Positions 1 to 11,640 of a stretch of 64,000 nt of DNA are shown piece by piece. The notes beneath the pieces were generated by a model. That model had not been told where the DNA came from. It was given only the letters and a program-made list of their open reading frames with translations, and did not search any database. This DNA is from Buddleja alternifolia (taxonomy: Eukaryota > Streptophyta > Magnoliopsida > Lamiales > Scrophulariaceae), in assembly GCA_019426215.1 (NCBI GenBank), contig CM033399.1, positions 19,521,009 through 19,585,008 of the forward strand, in the 5' to 3' direction. Position numbers and translations under genes: made by a program. Each line of letters starts with the position of its first letter. Position 1 is the first letter of the stretch.

Positions 1-723
1 GATGTATGGTATTTAATTCATGGTCGGGTAGGCATGGGATGCGGGTGGGACCGACAGACCCAAAAGACTGGTGGTGAATACCTTGAGGTGTAAAAGCCAA
101 GATAGATAAAGCCACGATGTATGAGAAAGCTAGCGGTTAATATCATAAGGCCGAAAGGTCAGTTATGAGAACCCCGTGATGCCTCTTTCATTGGCCAATT
201 ATTATGAACAGGTTTCGAAAATCGACGCCTATCACTATCAGTCGAATACCACACTTCGAGGATACCCAAAAAAGAAAGGATAAAGAGGAAAAAGAAAAGT
301 TTTAACTGAACTATACATTATTGACTGTCGTATGTGATACGTGAAACGTTGCTTTTAAAAATATGAGCTTCTTCTTATTGAGCCATTAGCTCATAAGGTT
401 CTTATGATGCAGATGATGATCATGTTAATATGTGAAGGTTGCCCAAGTCTCCAGAGTGGTCAGACAGAGCTATGTTCATATGCCATGCTTCGAGCACTTT
501 TGTACTCTGATGTTGATTTGTATAACCACTCTATTATGGTTTTGTAAACATAAGTATGTTAATACATGAATGAAGGTACTGGGTTTTGATGTATATAGAA
601 AAATGATTTGCTTTTATTTTAAAAGGGATATATTATATTATTTTAGAAAACCATAACATTTCAAAGGAAGAAAATGGGTCATCGCCCCTTGGTCTGAACG
701 TGTGGCTTATCTGAGTTACATGT
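1..723. other. No recognisable gene; left-edge sequence
   Basis: I see no convincing coding exon, RNA gene or terminal repeat in this stretch. Since the frame that begins just after it belongs to a decayed retroelement-type gene, this may be the element's upstream coding or leader DNA degraded beyond recognition. That is inference. Confidence 0.4.
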
Positions 724-1608
724 ATGGGTCGGGTTTGGGTGTGCGACAATGTTACTCTCGGAGATGCTACCAAAGTTTGGGCTTTGATCAAGAAAGAAGA
801 TGTTGAAGCTGCTTACGAACCCAACTTCAAGAAGAATGACATGAAGGGCGAATGATCGAATGCAGGAATGGGAGCTTCGACAAAATCTCAACGTTCAATA
901 CAAAATGATGGTGGCCATTCAGACCAAATTGAAGATTAATTGGTCACTTTATGTTTCTAATCGCTTTAAGGCAGCGATGGCCAAGTCGGTAAATCCCAAG
1001 CCTTATGGGATTATGTTAAGTCGTATTCTTAGCGCTAGCGGTTTCGTCAACACCGCTGGAAAGAAAGTCCCAGCTTTTAAGTTCTGTGGGAAGAAAATGA
1101 TCAGTGAGCTGCTCAAACCAAGACGACGTGGAGGTGCAGCAGTTTCTAAAGAAGAGCGTGAGCGACTTCTTGCCGAAGGAGTTGTTCGCAGCGATGATGA
1201 AGAGCAAGCGTCTTCATCTTCATCATCATCTTCATCAGAAGAAGCAGTCGTGGTTAAGCGACCAAAATGAAAGGTAGTTGTTAAGGTGGCTAAGCTAGCT
1301 AAGCCAGCAAAGAAAAAAAGAAGAAGCCAAAGCCAAAGAAGAAATCACCCTCTCCTTCTCCTAAATCTCCCTCTCCTCCTCCAGCGTTTAGCTTTCCTCA
1401 AGAAGAAGATGAAGTAGAAGAAGAAGAAGTACCGCTTGCCCGAAGGCGTACTCTTTTATCCACTCCAACTGCATCAACAAGCGCTCCAGTCGAGCCAGCG
1501 CTTGAAGAACCAGCGAGTGTTCCTCTTCCTCCCTTTGACGCTGTTCCTGAAACCAGCTCAAAACCTAAAGCCACTACTCCATCTGAGAGGTTTTCCCCGT
1601 GTTCGGGG

Positions 1609-1689
1609 TAAGTACTTGTGATAAGCAATGTATTATATCCTTTCCTCGTTAGTTTCTAAATCTCTAACGCTAGGATAAAATCTTTTCAG
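1609..1689 (+). other. Candidate intron 1 in the env-like pseudogene
   Basis: Donor G|GTAAGT and a T-rich tract ending TTTTCAG frame about 81 bp. Removing it joins two stretches that both read as open, similar in composition, low-complexity and acidic protein. Exact borders are uncertain by a few bases. Confidence 0.5.
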
Positions 1690-1872
1690 CCGAGTGTGAA
1701 GCAAATATCCAGACTATTCTTAACACTCTTGAGAACTTGCGTATTCCCATTCGTGCTAATCCCATTACTTCTTTTCTCGATTTAGATCTAGAAGAAGTTG
1801 TCCCGAAGCCTGAGGAAACTGTACCAAATGTTGAAACCGATCAAGCGACTGAAACAGTCGATGAACCTCCTC

Positions 1873-1958
1873 AGGGTAAGCGTAGTAGTATTTTATTTCT
1901 AATTTCTACTTAGTAGAAATTTTGCTTGCTTTTCTCAAACGCTTGCATGTATCAGCTC
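1873..1958 (+). other. Candidate intron 2 in the env-like pseudogene
   Basis: Donor CAG|GGTAAGC and acceptor GTATCAG frame about 86 AT-rich bp with stops in the coding frame. Downstream, the frame continues into the long segment that reaches 4726. Two plausible introns in a retroelement ORF are unusual. Confidence 0.5.
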
Positions 1959-4810
1959 AAAATGCCTCGGTCGCTGATGCACCTCCACCTTTCGAGATTC
2001 CTATTAAAGTGGATATAGACATGGCAGCGGCTGTGGATATCGCTAAGTAAATAGCCCAAGTCCTTCCTGACGCTGAAACATCTCCAGTCAGTGAAGCGAC
2101 TGTGCATGCTGAGCAGTTGATAGAAGTGGCCCCTATCCCAACAGAGTCTATTGTTTTTGTTCCTACTCCAACCGGATCTCCTCCTCTTGTCATAAATTTC
2201 TTTCCCCATGGCTATGATGCAAATGATGAATTCTACTTTGCCACCAGGAAGCTTGACACTAGACAATTGGTCAATATGGAGATAAACTTTCAAAACACTC
2301 TCCATAGGACTGACGTCTCCAATTCTGCTAAATTTGAATTCTTCGAGCATTTTGCTGACCTAGGTCTCTACTCTCTTGAGTGTCTTCAATCTCGCCTTGA
2401 ATATATTCGACGACCAGCGTTCAACATGACAGAATGTGACGAGAAGCATTTCAACTTTACTTGCCATTCTGACGAGTCCTTTTATCCCTTGCGCCAGAAT
2501 AAGATCGTCATCAAGAATCCCCATATGGGTGATTGGTCAAAGAATCCTGATGAAGAAATTCTTAACAGAATCAGGTACTCCGCTGACCCCAAAGTCGTTC
2601 ATTCTCCTCAGAACATTCTATCCCCCACGCCTCTAAAATTATGGAAAGGAAAAGGACCAATTGTTGCTGAGCGTTCCAATCCTATTAATTCTTAGATCAA
2701 AGATGAAGCTCGCGAGTATCTGGCAAGATTATGGGCTGAGGATTATGATGAAAAATTTGAACACTTTGAAAAATTTCTTACAGCTCGAAAAGAACAGAAG
2801 AAGGCTGATAAGCTTGGTAAGCAGTGGATGATGGATACCGCAAAATGGGCTGAAGAGTTCGTATTTCATTTTTACACGCTAGAAGAGCTTGTGAGGTATC
2901 TATTCTTGTTTCAGTTTGGAGTAGATTACAGACGTAGAGGTTTCGCTGTGTTTCTACTCGAGCAACGTAAGAATCTGGTAGGCAATATTAGCGCTTTGCC
3001 TTATTATCGGCAATCGATAGAATGCTATATTCGCCAGCATCTAAGCTTAATCGCTCAGAGAGGACGCTATGTTTATCATCCATCTCAAGACTATGTACAA
3101 CGACTTCTTCCTGATTTAAATGAAGATGCCTCCACCAGTAAGCAACCTCTTTTGCCAGGGCAAAATGAAATCCCCTTGAGTCTTGACAACGATCATGCTG
3201 AGTTTGCTGAACTCTACAAGGACAGGAGAACAATCTTTGAGAATGCGCAATCACTAGACATCTCCTTTATTGAATACTTTGGCCCGAATAACTTCAAAGG
3301 CTATAGTCTTCACCCCGTCTTTGTTTGTGAGCAGAACGTACAAGTGGCCAAGATAATTTCACAAATCAGGCCTGTAGACCAAGAGGCTGCTCAAGCACTT
3401 ATGCCTTATTTATTGGACTTCTACAACTCTTACATCTCAGGAGTCGATCTACCAGAAGGTGTGCAACTTGCACTGAGCACTGAAGAGCGCGAAGACGCTA
3501 TATTCTTTATTCTGTAGACCAACCTGATAAGTCCAAGGCATGTCATGGAAGCGACTGGCTCCCTTTGGGTTATTGCTGTTAAGAATCCTTCTCCTCCCAT
3601 GGAGATTGTTGAGATAGTAGAGGATATCACTCCTACTGTGGAAGCCGCTCGAATTCCAGACGCTTCTTTGCCAGATATTTCTAGCACCCCAATAGTCGAG
3701 ATCCCTACTCAAGAACCTTTTTGTCAACCAGCGACTGCAGATCCATCCATGGATCTAGTGATTCAAGAATTTCAGGAAGTCCTTGATGAGCCTGAAAAGC
3801 CTTTTGTAAGAGACAAATCTAAAGGCAAGGCTCCAACTTCTAGCTCACATGGCCCTGAGCGTTCCTCCTCGGACTCTGACTCAGATAGTGATCCAAAGGC
3901 ACGAGATTTTAAGAAAGCTATTCAAAATTCTCTTAGCGATCTAACGGGTTCTTGTTCTCGTTTGGAAGAGCGCAGCAACTCAATGCTTCATCAAGTAGAG
4001 AGACTGCTTAAGGCTGACATGAGTCACGCAAACAAGTTTTCAATCACTATGATGAATAGTATCGCTCCCCTGGTCAAAGAACTTTCTGACAACTTCAACA
4101 GGAAGCTTGCCCAAAATGCATCTGCTGATACTGAGCATCACAGTACTTCCGATCTGGCCTCTCAGAGTATCGCTGAGCAAGTTACTCTTTTGGTAGATGA
4201 AGTCAAGATTCTTCGTCGGGACATAGCTAAATTAAAGACCTCCCTTGATGATGCCAAGAAGGGGGAAGATCTTAAAGAAAAGTCCCAGTCCAAGGCCATC
4301 TCTAAGACAGACAACAAGCACTGGGGATCTATGTTCGAAGAGATAGTGAGTATAAAGAAAATGCTTACTAAGAAGCGAAAGCCTAGATATTATCAAGGCA
4401 GGCACTTGCTTCCGGACTTAGACATTGAGTTCCTAGAGAGTATGGGTTTTTACCCATATGCCAGACCGCTTAGAAGACCTATCAATTGGAAATCCACCAA
4501 GGATAAAAGACAAGACATTTACCATGAATTGATCCGAGAACTTGGAATCCCTCCGAGGGATTGGGTGGAAAGGTTGTTGGAATTGGAAAAAAACGCTAGA
4601 CAGAGAAGACATGACTACAATGAAGTCCATCATACAACCATGATAGATGTTGATAGACTTCTACTGGACTTAGCTACTGAAATCTATCAAGAAGAAGAAG
4701 CAAATAGGAAGCGACGGAGAAGATGAATGCTTATGTTGTTTTATATGTTTCTGTTTGTCGCTTTAAAATATCTACTTTCATTGTAAATCATGTATGCTTA
4801 ATTCTCTTAT

Positions 4811-5050
4811 ATGAATGAATGAAAGATTTAACGCTGAAACAACTTGTTGAAGCTAATCTAACTTTAGCTAACTTAACTAACCTTCCAAACGCTAACGTAT
4901 AACCTTTTTGGACTTTTCTTTGAACTCTTAATGAATGAATGAATGATTTAACGCTGAAACAACTAGTTGAAGCTAATCTAACTTTAGCTAACTTAACTAA
5001 CCTTCCAAACGCTAACTTATGACCTTTTTGGACTTTTCTTTGAACTCTTA
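4811..5050 (+). repeat. 120-bp tandem duplication before the PPT
   Basis: Units 4811-4930 and 4931-5050 are near-identical, starting ATGAATGAATGAA and ending TTTGAACTCTTA, with only a few differences. The paralogous region before the second LTR (from about 9066) has a single unit, so the duplication is specific to copy 1 and recent. Confidence 0.9.
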
Positions 5051-5091
5051 ATCTATAAAAGAGTTACAAGAATTAAGGTCTTGACATCATC

Positions 5092-5101
5092 AAAAAGGGG
5101 G
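5092..5101 (+). other. Polypurine tract of element copy 1
   Basis: AAAAAGGGGG followed by AAAT and the LTR start TGTTAGG. This is the classical plus-strand primer arrangement, and the same tract precedes the second LTR at 9223-9232. It fixes the element's orientation as plus and makes the LTR at 5106 a 3' LTR. Confidence 0.85.
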
Positions 5102-5898
5102 AAATTGTTAGGAAATTTCATGTTAGATGCTTTGATGATGATAAGATAGGATATTATGTTAGACCCCAAAAACAATGTAAGTTTATATTTTCATAGAACT
5201 TATGTATAAGCGTTTGAAAGTATGTAATTTTGTTAGACTTGCAGTTTTTATCTTCGTAGATTTTAGACTAAGTATTAGATACCAAATCGCTAATAGAATT
5301 CTAGGTGAGTCTATTAGAGATGAAGTTGAAGATCAGCGTCTGAAGTCAAATGAAGATGAAGATTTGTTCTTAGCGTCTGTCAAACGCCAAAGGACTATTT
5401 CAGGATTTATGGCTCAAGGGCTCAAAGCACTCCAGCGATCAGTGTCAGATTCACCTGAAATAAATCCTCAAGTCATGAAGGACTTAAATGCAATCATTCA
5501 ACGGACATTTACTTTCAACGGGAAATAAATTCGAATGCATTAAATGTCTAATAAGAGCATTAAATGTGATATGCTATTATGACTTGTGGACAAGCCACCT
5601 TTTGACTAGACTGTCAGGTTTTCAGAGTTCAAGCCTGCTCCCGTCCAATCGAAACCAGCAGGATTTCAGGAATGTCAGAGAAAAGGCTGATTCACGAGCT
5701 CACATGTGTCTAACGGACAAATCCCAAGAATTGACTATAAATACCTCATTCTAGCAAACCCTAAAAATACGTACATACACAAGATAACGATCAACGCGTG
5801 AAAACTTTGCTCAAATATTTTTCTCAAGAAAAGCGTAGAAACTCTATAGCCAAAATCTTTCAAACTTTTCACATAGATTCCATACAGTCACAAATATC

Positions 5899-5993
5899 TC
5901 AAACATCTTCCAAAGAAGAAACCTAAAATCTTACTGAGATATTCCAAGTTCTTTGATCTTTCCAAAAATAAACAAAACCTGTGTGACAAAACC
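5899..5993 (+). repeat. Left copy of the 95-bp direct repeat flanking the Gypsy LTR insert
   Basis: Identical to 7559-7653 except for one base (TTACTGAGAT versus TTACTAAGAT). In the uninterrupted LTR at 9237 the corresponding sequence occurs once (about 10038-10140). The repeat is therefore a duplication of target DNA made when the Gypsy piece arrived. Confidence 0.9.
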
Positions 5994-7561
5994 CCGGCAA
6001 CGGCGCCAAAAACTTGACACGAAAAATCCTTACGTATAAAACAGCAAGTGGACTGGTCGTGTGTAGTAATAGAATGGATATTAAGTCCGGAATGTCGAAC
6101 CCACAGAGACTCGTATTTTCAATTAACAAGTTTAAAGCAATTGAATTAAATTAAACGATTTTTGATTAATTGACAGTAGAAAGGTAAAAGACTAAGACTT
6201 AACAATTTGATTGAGATTTTTATATGAGAAAACAACTAAGGCACATGCTTCAACCTTTATTATTTGTAAATATATATGAGTGATTCTTCTAATTATTAGA
6301 CTATTATTGCTTTGGTGGAAAAAAACCTTAAATAATTATTACCCGATCTCTCGGCTGTAATAATCCTATGATTACGTGACGGTTCTCTAAATATATCTAT
6401 CCGAGAATCAAATCATTAACCATGCATTCAAGTTCTAGAATTTCCCCGGATTAATTCGGCTAACAGCACCCGGAAATCTATACCTATCTCTAGGAGCAAT
6501 TCCTCATGTTTTTCGGATGATGTGTTAATTCCTTTGAACCCTAATATATATTCTCTCAAATAATAAATTAGGCTAATTAGCAAACATATGTTGATCAAGC
6601 ATACGATTGGAATAAAAGCATAAAATTAACACACAAAACAATAATAGAATTAAAATGAACAATCACTTCATATATATAAACTCATAAAATTGGCATTCAC
6701 ATGGCCTTAGTTTGATTAATTTAGTTCATAATCATAATTGGGAAAACAATTAAAAACATAGAATTATTCATAGACAAATATTCTGAAAATAAAAAGTTCC
6801 TTTTAAATAATTGATGAACTCGTGTTGAATAGTCGTTCTCTTCGTCTTGCTCGTTTCTTTGCTCCAATCTCCTCTCTAGCTGCCAATTTTGAACCTCTCC
6901 TTCTTGTTGTAAGAGAAAGTATCCTATTTGAGTGTAGTGTTAGTGTGTTTTGTGTTGTTGTGTGTTGGGTTCTTTTGACATGAAACAACACCCCTATTTA
7001 TACTAGTATGCACTAGAGGATAACAACTAATATACACTAAAAGAATACAAATGGGGTACACATAGCACATGCCTAAAGGAAAACAACTAATGTTCATCAT
7101 GAACATAAGTAAAAACCTACACTACACATGCCCAAAAGTAGACAACTATCAGCATTATAAATGAAAGGGGCACACAATACATGCATTACAATCATTAAAG
7201 GAGGCAACTAATGGTCTTTAGGTGTCAAAAGTTTCTAAGATTCGTCCAGCTGCCCGTAGCATTTTTCCTTCTGCGCAGCAATAGTGTTTTCTTCATAACG
7301 TTTTCCTCAGATCTTAGATTCAAGTTCTCACGTGAAGCTAAGACATATATATACAACTTTGTAGAAGAACACGTTCTCAGATTCTGCGTCCAAATTACAG
7401 AATTATTGCATTTTCTTCCAGCTGATTTCTCTATTGTTATGATTTTTACCTTGAATTCATTTAAAACACAAATCAAAGCCACAAGTGGTAAAATTCATAC
7501 ATATTTGAACCTAAACCATGAAATTATTGACCTCTCAAATGTGTAAAACTCACACTTATCA
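5992..7561 (-). mobile_element. Gypsy (Athila/Tat-like) 'LTR + PBS' fragment
   Basis: A complete LTR in minus orientation (6015-7561, 1547 bp; TGATAAGTGTGAG to TGACACG on its own strand). It is followed by AGTTT and 17 nt of the tRNA primer-binding site (5992-6008), and nothing else of the element. The boundaries are exactly the LTR terminus on one side and the end of the PBS on the other. A TATA-like box (AGTATAAATAG on the minus strand, 6994-7004) lies mid-LTR. It is flanked by 95-bp direct repeats, not the usual 5-bp TSD. Confidence 0.85.
6994..7004 (-). promoter_or_regulatory. TATA-like box of the Gypsy LTR
   Basis: AGTATAAATAG on the minus strand, roughly 560 bp from the LTR's 5' end, at the same relative place as in the other Gypsy LTRs of the window. 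Predicted only from sequence. Confidence 0.5.
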
Positions 7562-7653
7562 AACATCTTCCAAAGAAGAAACCTAAAATCTTACTAAGAT
7601 ATTCCAAGTTCTTTGATCTTTCCAAAAATAAACAAAACCTGTGTGACAAAACC
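7559..7653 (+). repeat. Right copy of the 95-bp direct repeat
   Basis: Partner of 5899-5993. Its first three bases (TCA) overlap the terminus of the Gypsy LTR, and the left copy shares CC with the PBS end. Both junctions thus show 2-3 bp of microhomology. Confidence 0.9.
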
Positions 7654-7738
7654 TTCAACCTTTCATCTGAGTGAGAAAGTTGTTGAATCCCCTTACAGGC
7701 AGTATTTCTAAATGACAGAAGCTTGTAGAAGAAGATCC

Positions 7739-9012
7739 AATGCCATTTATTTTGGACTTCTACAATTCTTATACTTCAGGAGTTGATCTGCCAGAAGGAG
7801 TGCAACTTGCACTAAGCAATGAAGCGCGCGAAGACGCTATATTTTTCAGCAGACAAACCTAATTAGTCCAAGGCATGTGATGGAAGCCATTGGCCCACTC
7901 TGGGTCATTGCTATTGAAGAACTTTCTCCTTCCGTCCAAATAGTTGAAACAGTCAATTCTCCTACTATGGATGGCACTCAGATTCCCGAGGCCTCTTTGC
8001 CAGACACTTCTAGTGCCCCAGTATTTGAGCCCCCGTCAGCGATTGTAGATCCTTCCTTGGACCAAGCGATAGAGAAAGTTCACGCTGAAATTGTTAAAGA
8101 GCCTGGAGAGCCATTTATCAGAGATAAAACCAAAAGCAAGGCTGCAGTTTCTAGCTCTTACGGACTTATTATATCCCCTAAGAGCCCCTCCTCTGACTCG
8201 AACTCGGATAATGATTCAGACGCTTGAGATTTCTAAAAAGTAATACGGAACTCACTTAAAAACATTGAGGGTTCTTGCTCCAAGTTTTTGGATACAGCTG
8301 ATAGGAAAATCAGAATTATTTCTGATACTCGAAGCCGTGATATCTCAAACGCTGCTAACAAGGGCACAATCGCAATCATGGACAGCATCTCTCCTCTAAT
8401 CGTTGGACTCTCCTCAGAATTCAATCATCATCTAGCCCAGAGCGCTTCAGATGATACTGAGAAGCACATTTCTTCAGATGCCACTGCCCAAAGTATTGCT
8501 CAACAAGCCGCTCTACTTGTTGACGAAGTTCGGCTATTGCGCAGAGATATCGTTGATTTGAAAACCTCTTTTGCTGATGTCAAGAAGGGGGAAGAGAAAG
8601 AAAAGTCCAAGGCAATATCTAAAATAGATAATAAACATTGGCGATCAATGTTTGAGGAAATAGCGAGCATAAAGAAAATGCTAACTAAAAAGAGAAAGCC
8701 AAGGTATTATCTAGGAAGGTACTTACTCCCGGACTTGGACGTCGATTTTTTGGAAAGTATGGGATTTCATCCTTATGCCGAACCGCTTAGACGACCTATC
8801 AACTGGAAATCATCCAACTACAGAAGACAAGATATCTATTACGATTTAATTCGTGAACTTGGTATTCCTCCAAGGGAATCAACTCAATGAAAGCGCTAGA
8901 CAACGAAGGCATGACTATGATGAACTTCAACATACAACCATGATAGACATTGACCGACTCCTCATTGACTTAGCAAATGAGATCTACCAAAAGGAAAAGA
9001 TGAATGCTTTAT
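7739..9012 (+). pseudogene. Env-like terminal ORF copy 2, 5'-truncated
   Basis: Paralogue of the 3' half of the pseudogene at 724-4729, beginning in mid-ORF at the motif MPFILDFYNSY (copy 1: MPYLLDFYNSY). It reads 7742-7856, shifts frame into 7877-8227, has stops near 8227 and 8236, continues 8288-8890, and after another frameshift near 8880 finishes at about 9012. The coiled-coil-like central part and the basic tail (RRPINWKS, RELGIPPRE) are clearly conserved with copy 1. Its left edge is fused to truncated LTR DNA, so it never had its own first half here. Confidence 0.7.
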
Positions 9013-9222
9013 TTTTTTTAATTATCTTATATTCAGTATAAATCATGTATGCTTATCTTTCTATATGAATGAATGATTTATCGTTGAAACACCTTGTTGA
9101 GGCTAATCTAACTTTAGCTAACTTTACTAACTTTCCAAACGCTAACTTATACTGATTTGGGCTTTTCTTTAAACTCTTAAATCTATAAAAGAGTTATAAG
9201 AGTTAAAAGTTTTGACATCATC

Positions 9223-9232
9223 AAAAAGGGGG
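9223..9232 (+). other. Polypurine tract of element copy 2
   Basis: AAAAAGGGGG just before the LTR start at 9237, identical in layout to the tract at 5092-5101. Confidence 0.85.
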
Positions 9233-9236
9233 AAAT

Positions 9237-10728
9237 TGTTAGGAAATTTCATGTTAGATGTTTTGATGATGACAAGATAGGATTTCATGTTAGACCTCAA
9301 ATATAATGTAAGTTTCTGTTTTAATAGATCTATGTATAAGCGTTTGAAAGTATGTAATTTTTTACTAGGCTTGTAATTTTTATCTTTATAGATTTTAGAT
9401 TAAGTATTAGATACCGAATCGCTAATAGAATTCTAGGTGAGTCTATTAGAGAAGAAGTTGAAGATCAGTGTTTGAAGTCAAGTGAAGATGATGATTTGTT
9501 CTTAGCTACTATCAAACGCGAAAGGACTATTTCAGGATTCATGGATCAAGCGCTCAAATCACTCTAGCGATATGTATCAGATTCACCTGAATTAAATCCT
9601 CAAGTCATGAAGGACTTAAATGCAATCATTCAACGGACATTTATTTCCAACGGGAAATAAATTCAAAAGCATTAAATTCCTGATAAGAGCATTAAATGTG
9701 ATAAGCTATTATGACTTGTGGACAAGCCAGCTTTTGACTAGACTGTCAGAACTTCATGGTTTATAGCTGCTCCCCGTCCAATCTGAACCAGCGAATTTTC
9801 AGGAATGTCAGAGAAAAGGTAGAATCACGCGCTGCGTGATAGGCACGCTCCCACATGTGTCCAACGGACAAATCCCAAGATTTGCCTATAAATACCCTAC
9901 CTTCAGCAAACCAAAAGATAGCGATATACGTACATGCACAAGAAACTCTACTGAAATTCTCGTTCAAAGAAAAAGCTTAGAAACTCCATAGCTAAAATCT
10001 TTCAAGCTTTTTATATACATTCCAGACAGTCACAAATATCTCAAATCTCTTCTAAAGAAGAAACCTAAATTCTTATTGAGATATTCCAAGTTGTTTGATC
10101 TTTCCAAAAACAAACAAATCCTTGTGATAAAATCCTCAACCTTTCATCTGAGTGAGAAAGTTGTTGATACCCCTTACAGGCAGTATTTCTGAGTGAGAGA
10201 AGCTTGTAGAAGACGATCTTTATTGGTGCTGACATCTGTGTGATCAAGGAGTCTGAGATCATTTTCACCTATTTTACTATCTTCTAGAAGATTCTGTGCG
10301 ATTCTTTGATAATCATTTTAGTAAATTCCCTCCAAGTGAAAAAGGAGAAGAAGGACGTAGCTGGGATTACATCACCAAGTGAACCTTACAATTTCTTGTA
10401 TCATTGACTTTAATTATCGTCTTGTTTTACATTATATTATATTCTTTGAAAAAGACAAGCTAATCTGCGAAGTGACTATTTAACCAAAATGAACGCTAAC
10501 GCTTTAAAATTATTTCCGCTGTGCTAACCCTGATTAAGTGATCTAAGCATTACCCTGCTTTGGTAAATTGCTAAAATCACTAAGTCTAAGTTATCTTTAC
10601 TGAAGCTTCTGACCCAAGCGTTCAGTTGCCTAAGTGTTCTAACCTTTAAAAGTGATACGAAATTTTTTTAAGTCGAAAAAGACTTCAGGGTCTATTCAAT
10701 CCCCCCCCCCTTCTAGACCCTTTCGTAT
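9237..10728 (+). repeat. 3' LTR copy 2 (TGTTAGGAAATTTC family), nearly complete
   Basis: Runs from TGTTAGG at 9237 through a region shared with 5106-7738 to a C-rich end (ten C at about 10703-10712, then CTTCTAGACCCTTTCG), typical of Sirevirus-type Copia LTR ends. The expected terminal CA is not obvious. Copia RT sequence on the other strand starts within a few bases, so the last bases are probably lost. Copy 3 of this LTR lies inverted at 11641-12997. Confidence 0.7.
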
Positions 10729-11222
10729 GCCACTTGGGACCACCAGAATCAAAGTAACCTTCCATCTTCAGGTCTCCACCTCCATAGATGAGAATCATAT
10801 CCTTAGTTCTTTTTCGATACTTTAGGATATTTTTCACAGCTATCCAATATTCCTTTCCTGGGTTTGCCTAAAATCGACTCACCAAGCTCACAGCATAGAC
10901 AATGTCGGGTCTAGTACACAGCATTGCATACATTAAGCTACCTACTGCAGAAACATAGGGTACATTACTCATCTCCTACCTATCTTCCTCACTTTGAGGG
11001 CACATAGACTTGGACAAGTGTACTCCATGCCTCATGAGAAGAAACCCTTTCTTAGAATTGTCCATACTAAACCTCTTTAGGACCTTTTTCTAAGTAAAGG
11101 GCTTGAGAGACACCTATCATTCTATTCGTTCTATCCCTGTAGATACGAATTCCTAGAATGTATGTCTCTTCTCCCAAGTCTTTCATGGAAAACATTCTCG
11201 AAAGCCATTTCTTGACTGCGCT
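10729..11222 (-). pseudogene. Copia reverse transcriptase/RNase H fragment
   Basis: Minus-strand translation carries the RT connection motifs SMKDLGEETYILGIRIYRDR, RHGVHLSK, YVSAVGSLMYAM and TRPDI, with two in-frame stops. It covers the C-terminal RT and the start of RNase H and breaks off at about 10729. With the integrase part at 12998-13770 it probably once formed one Copia pol, now missing several hundred bases and carrying an LTR/gag insert between the two parts. Confidence 0.8.
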
Positions 11223-11640
11223 GGCTTGGGTTGCACTTTTGGTGCTGGACGCTTAGCGCTTGATCCACAGTGGTTAGGTTTATCCTTAACCTTTTGAGCA
11301 TTTGGATGAACCCATCTTTGTGAATCATTTGCGTTTGCCTTTTCCTTGCTTGAGTCAGCTTTGGCTTTCTCATTTGGCCTCGTACCATTGTCGCTCGGTT
11401 CATTTTGTGTTTGACCTTGTGAACCTTTCTCAACAAAGAAAACACCCTTTCCTTTGTTATTTTCCGTAACATTACATTTGTTTGGTTGTTCACCGAATTT
11501 ATTGCATCCTAAACCGGTCTTTTGACCAAATAATCTTATTACCTCAGTCACATTGTCTAGCTTTCTTGACGCCTTGGACAATGATGAGACGAGCTGTTCT
11601 GATTTAGTAAGTCTAGCAATCAGCTCAGACTTCAAGATTT
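11223..11640 (-). pseudogene. Sirevirus-like Copia gag C-terminal fragment
   Basis: Minus-strand ORF (open 11183-11635) with KSEQLVSSLSKASRKLDN, FGQKTGLG and a Lys/Asn-rich tail. This is the pattern found between the gag coiled coil and protease of Sirevirus-type Copia polyproteins. It is fused on one side to a truncated LTR and on the other, in a different frame, to RT sequence at about 11222. No zinc knuckle is included. Confidence 0.65.

Larger units (their letters stand above)
724..4729 (+). pseudogene. Decayed multi-exon env-like/terminal ORF of a Copia (Sirevirus-like) element, copy 1
   Basis: A long, decayed coding segment. Reading runs from ATG 724 (stop near 856), then shifts frame at about 860-1270 (basic N-terminal domain ending in a Ser-rich run). 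Lys/Pro-rich and Glu-rich sequence follows to about 1610. Two segments look like introns: GGTAAGT donor near 1608 to TTTTCAG acceptor near 1689, and GGTAAGC near 1873 to TATCAG near 1959. From 1959 to 4726 one frame is open except for three in-frame stops (near 2048, 2695 and 3517). The last 393 residues (3545-4726) hold an acidic disordered part, a helical coiled-coil-like part and a conserved basic tail (RPINWKS, IPPRDWVERLLELEK). It lies directly before a PPT and LTR, the position of the env-like ORF in Sireviruses. Resemblance to Gesneriaceae hypothetical proteins and the plant transposon-protein domain is recalled, not tested. Host-gene capture is an alternative. Confidence 0.6.
5106..7738 (+). 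repeat. 3' LTR copy 1 (TGTTAGGAAATTTC family), split and truncated
   Basis: It starts TGTTAGG after the PPT and can be followed against the LTR copy at 9237. It reads intact to 5993, is interrupted by a reverse-oriented Gypsy LTR plus PBS, and resumes at 7559 with a second copy of the last 95 bp before continuing to about 7738. There it stops abruptly and joins the middle of the second ORF copy. The LTR 3' end is therefore lost. The break pattern suggests unequal recombination between two copies of the element. Confidence 0.75.

Noticed and set aside
4811..5050. CRISPR-like repeats
   Set aside because: Two adjacent 120-bp units without spacers; a plain tandem duplication in a plant retroelement.
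7211..7546. 111-aa plus-strand ORF
   Set aside because: Lies antisense inside a Gypsy LTR and has low-complexity, Phe/Leu-rich content; not a gene.
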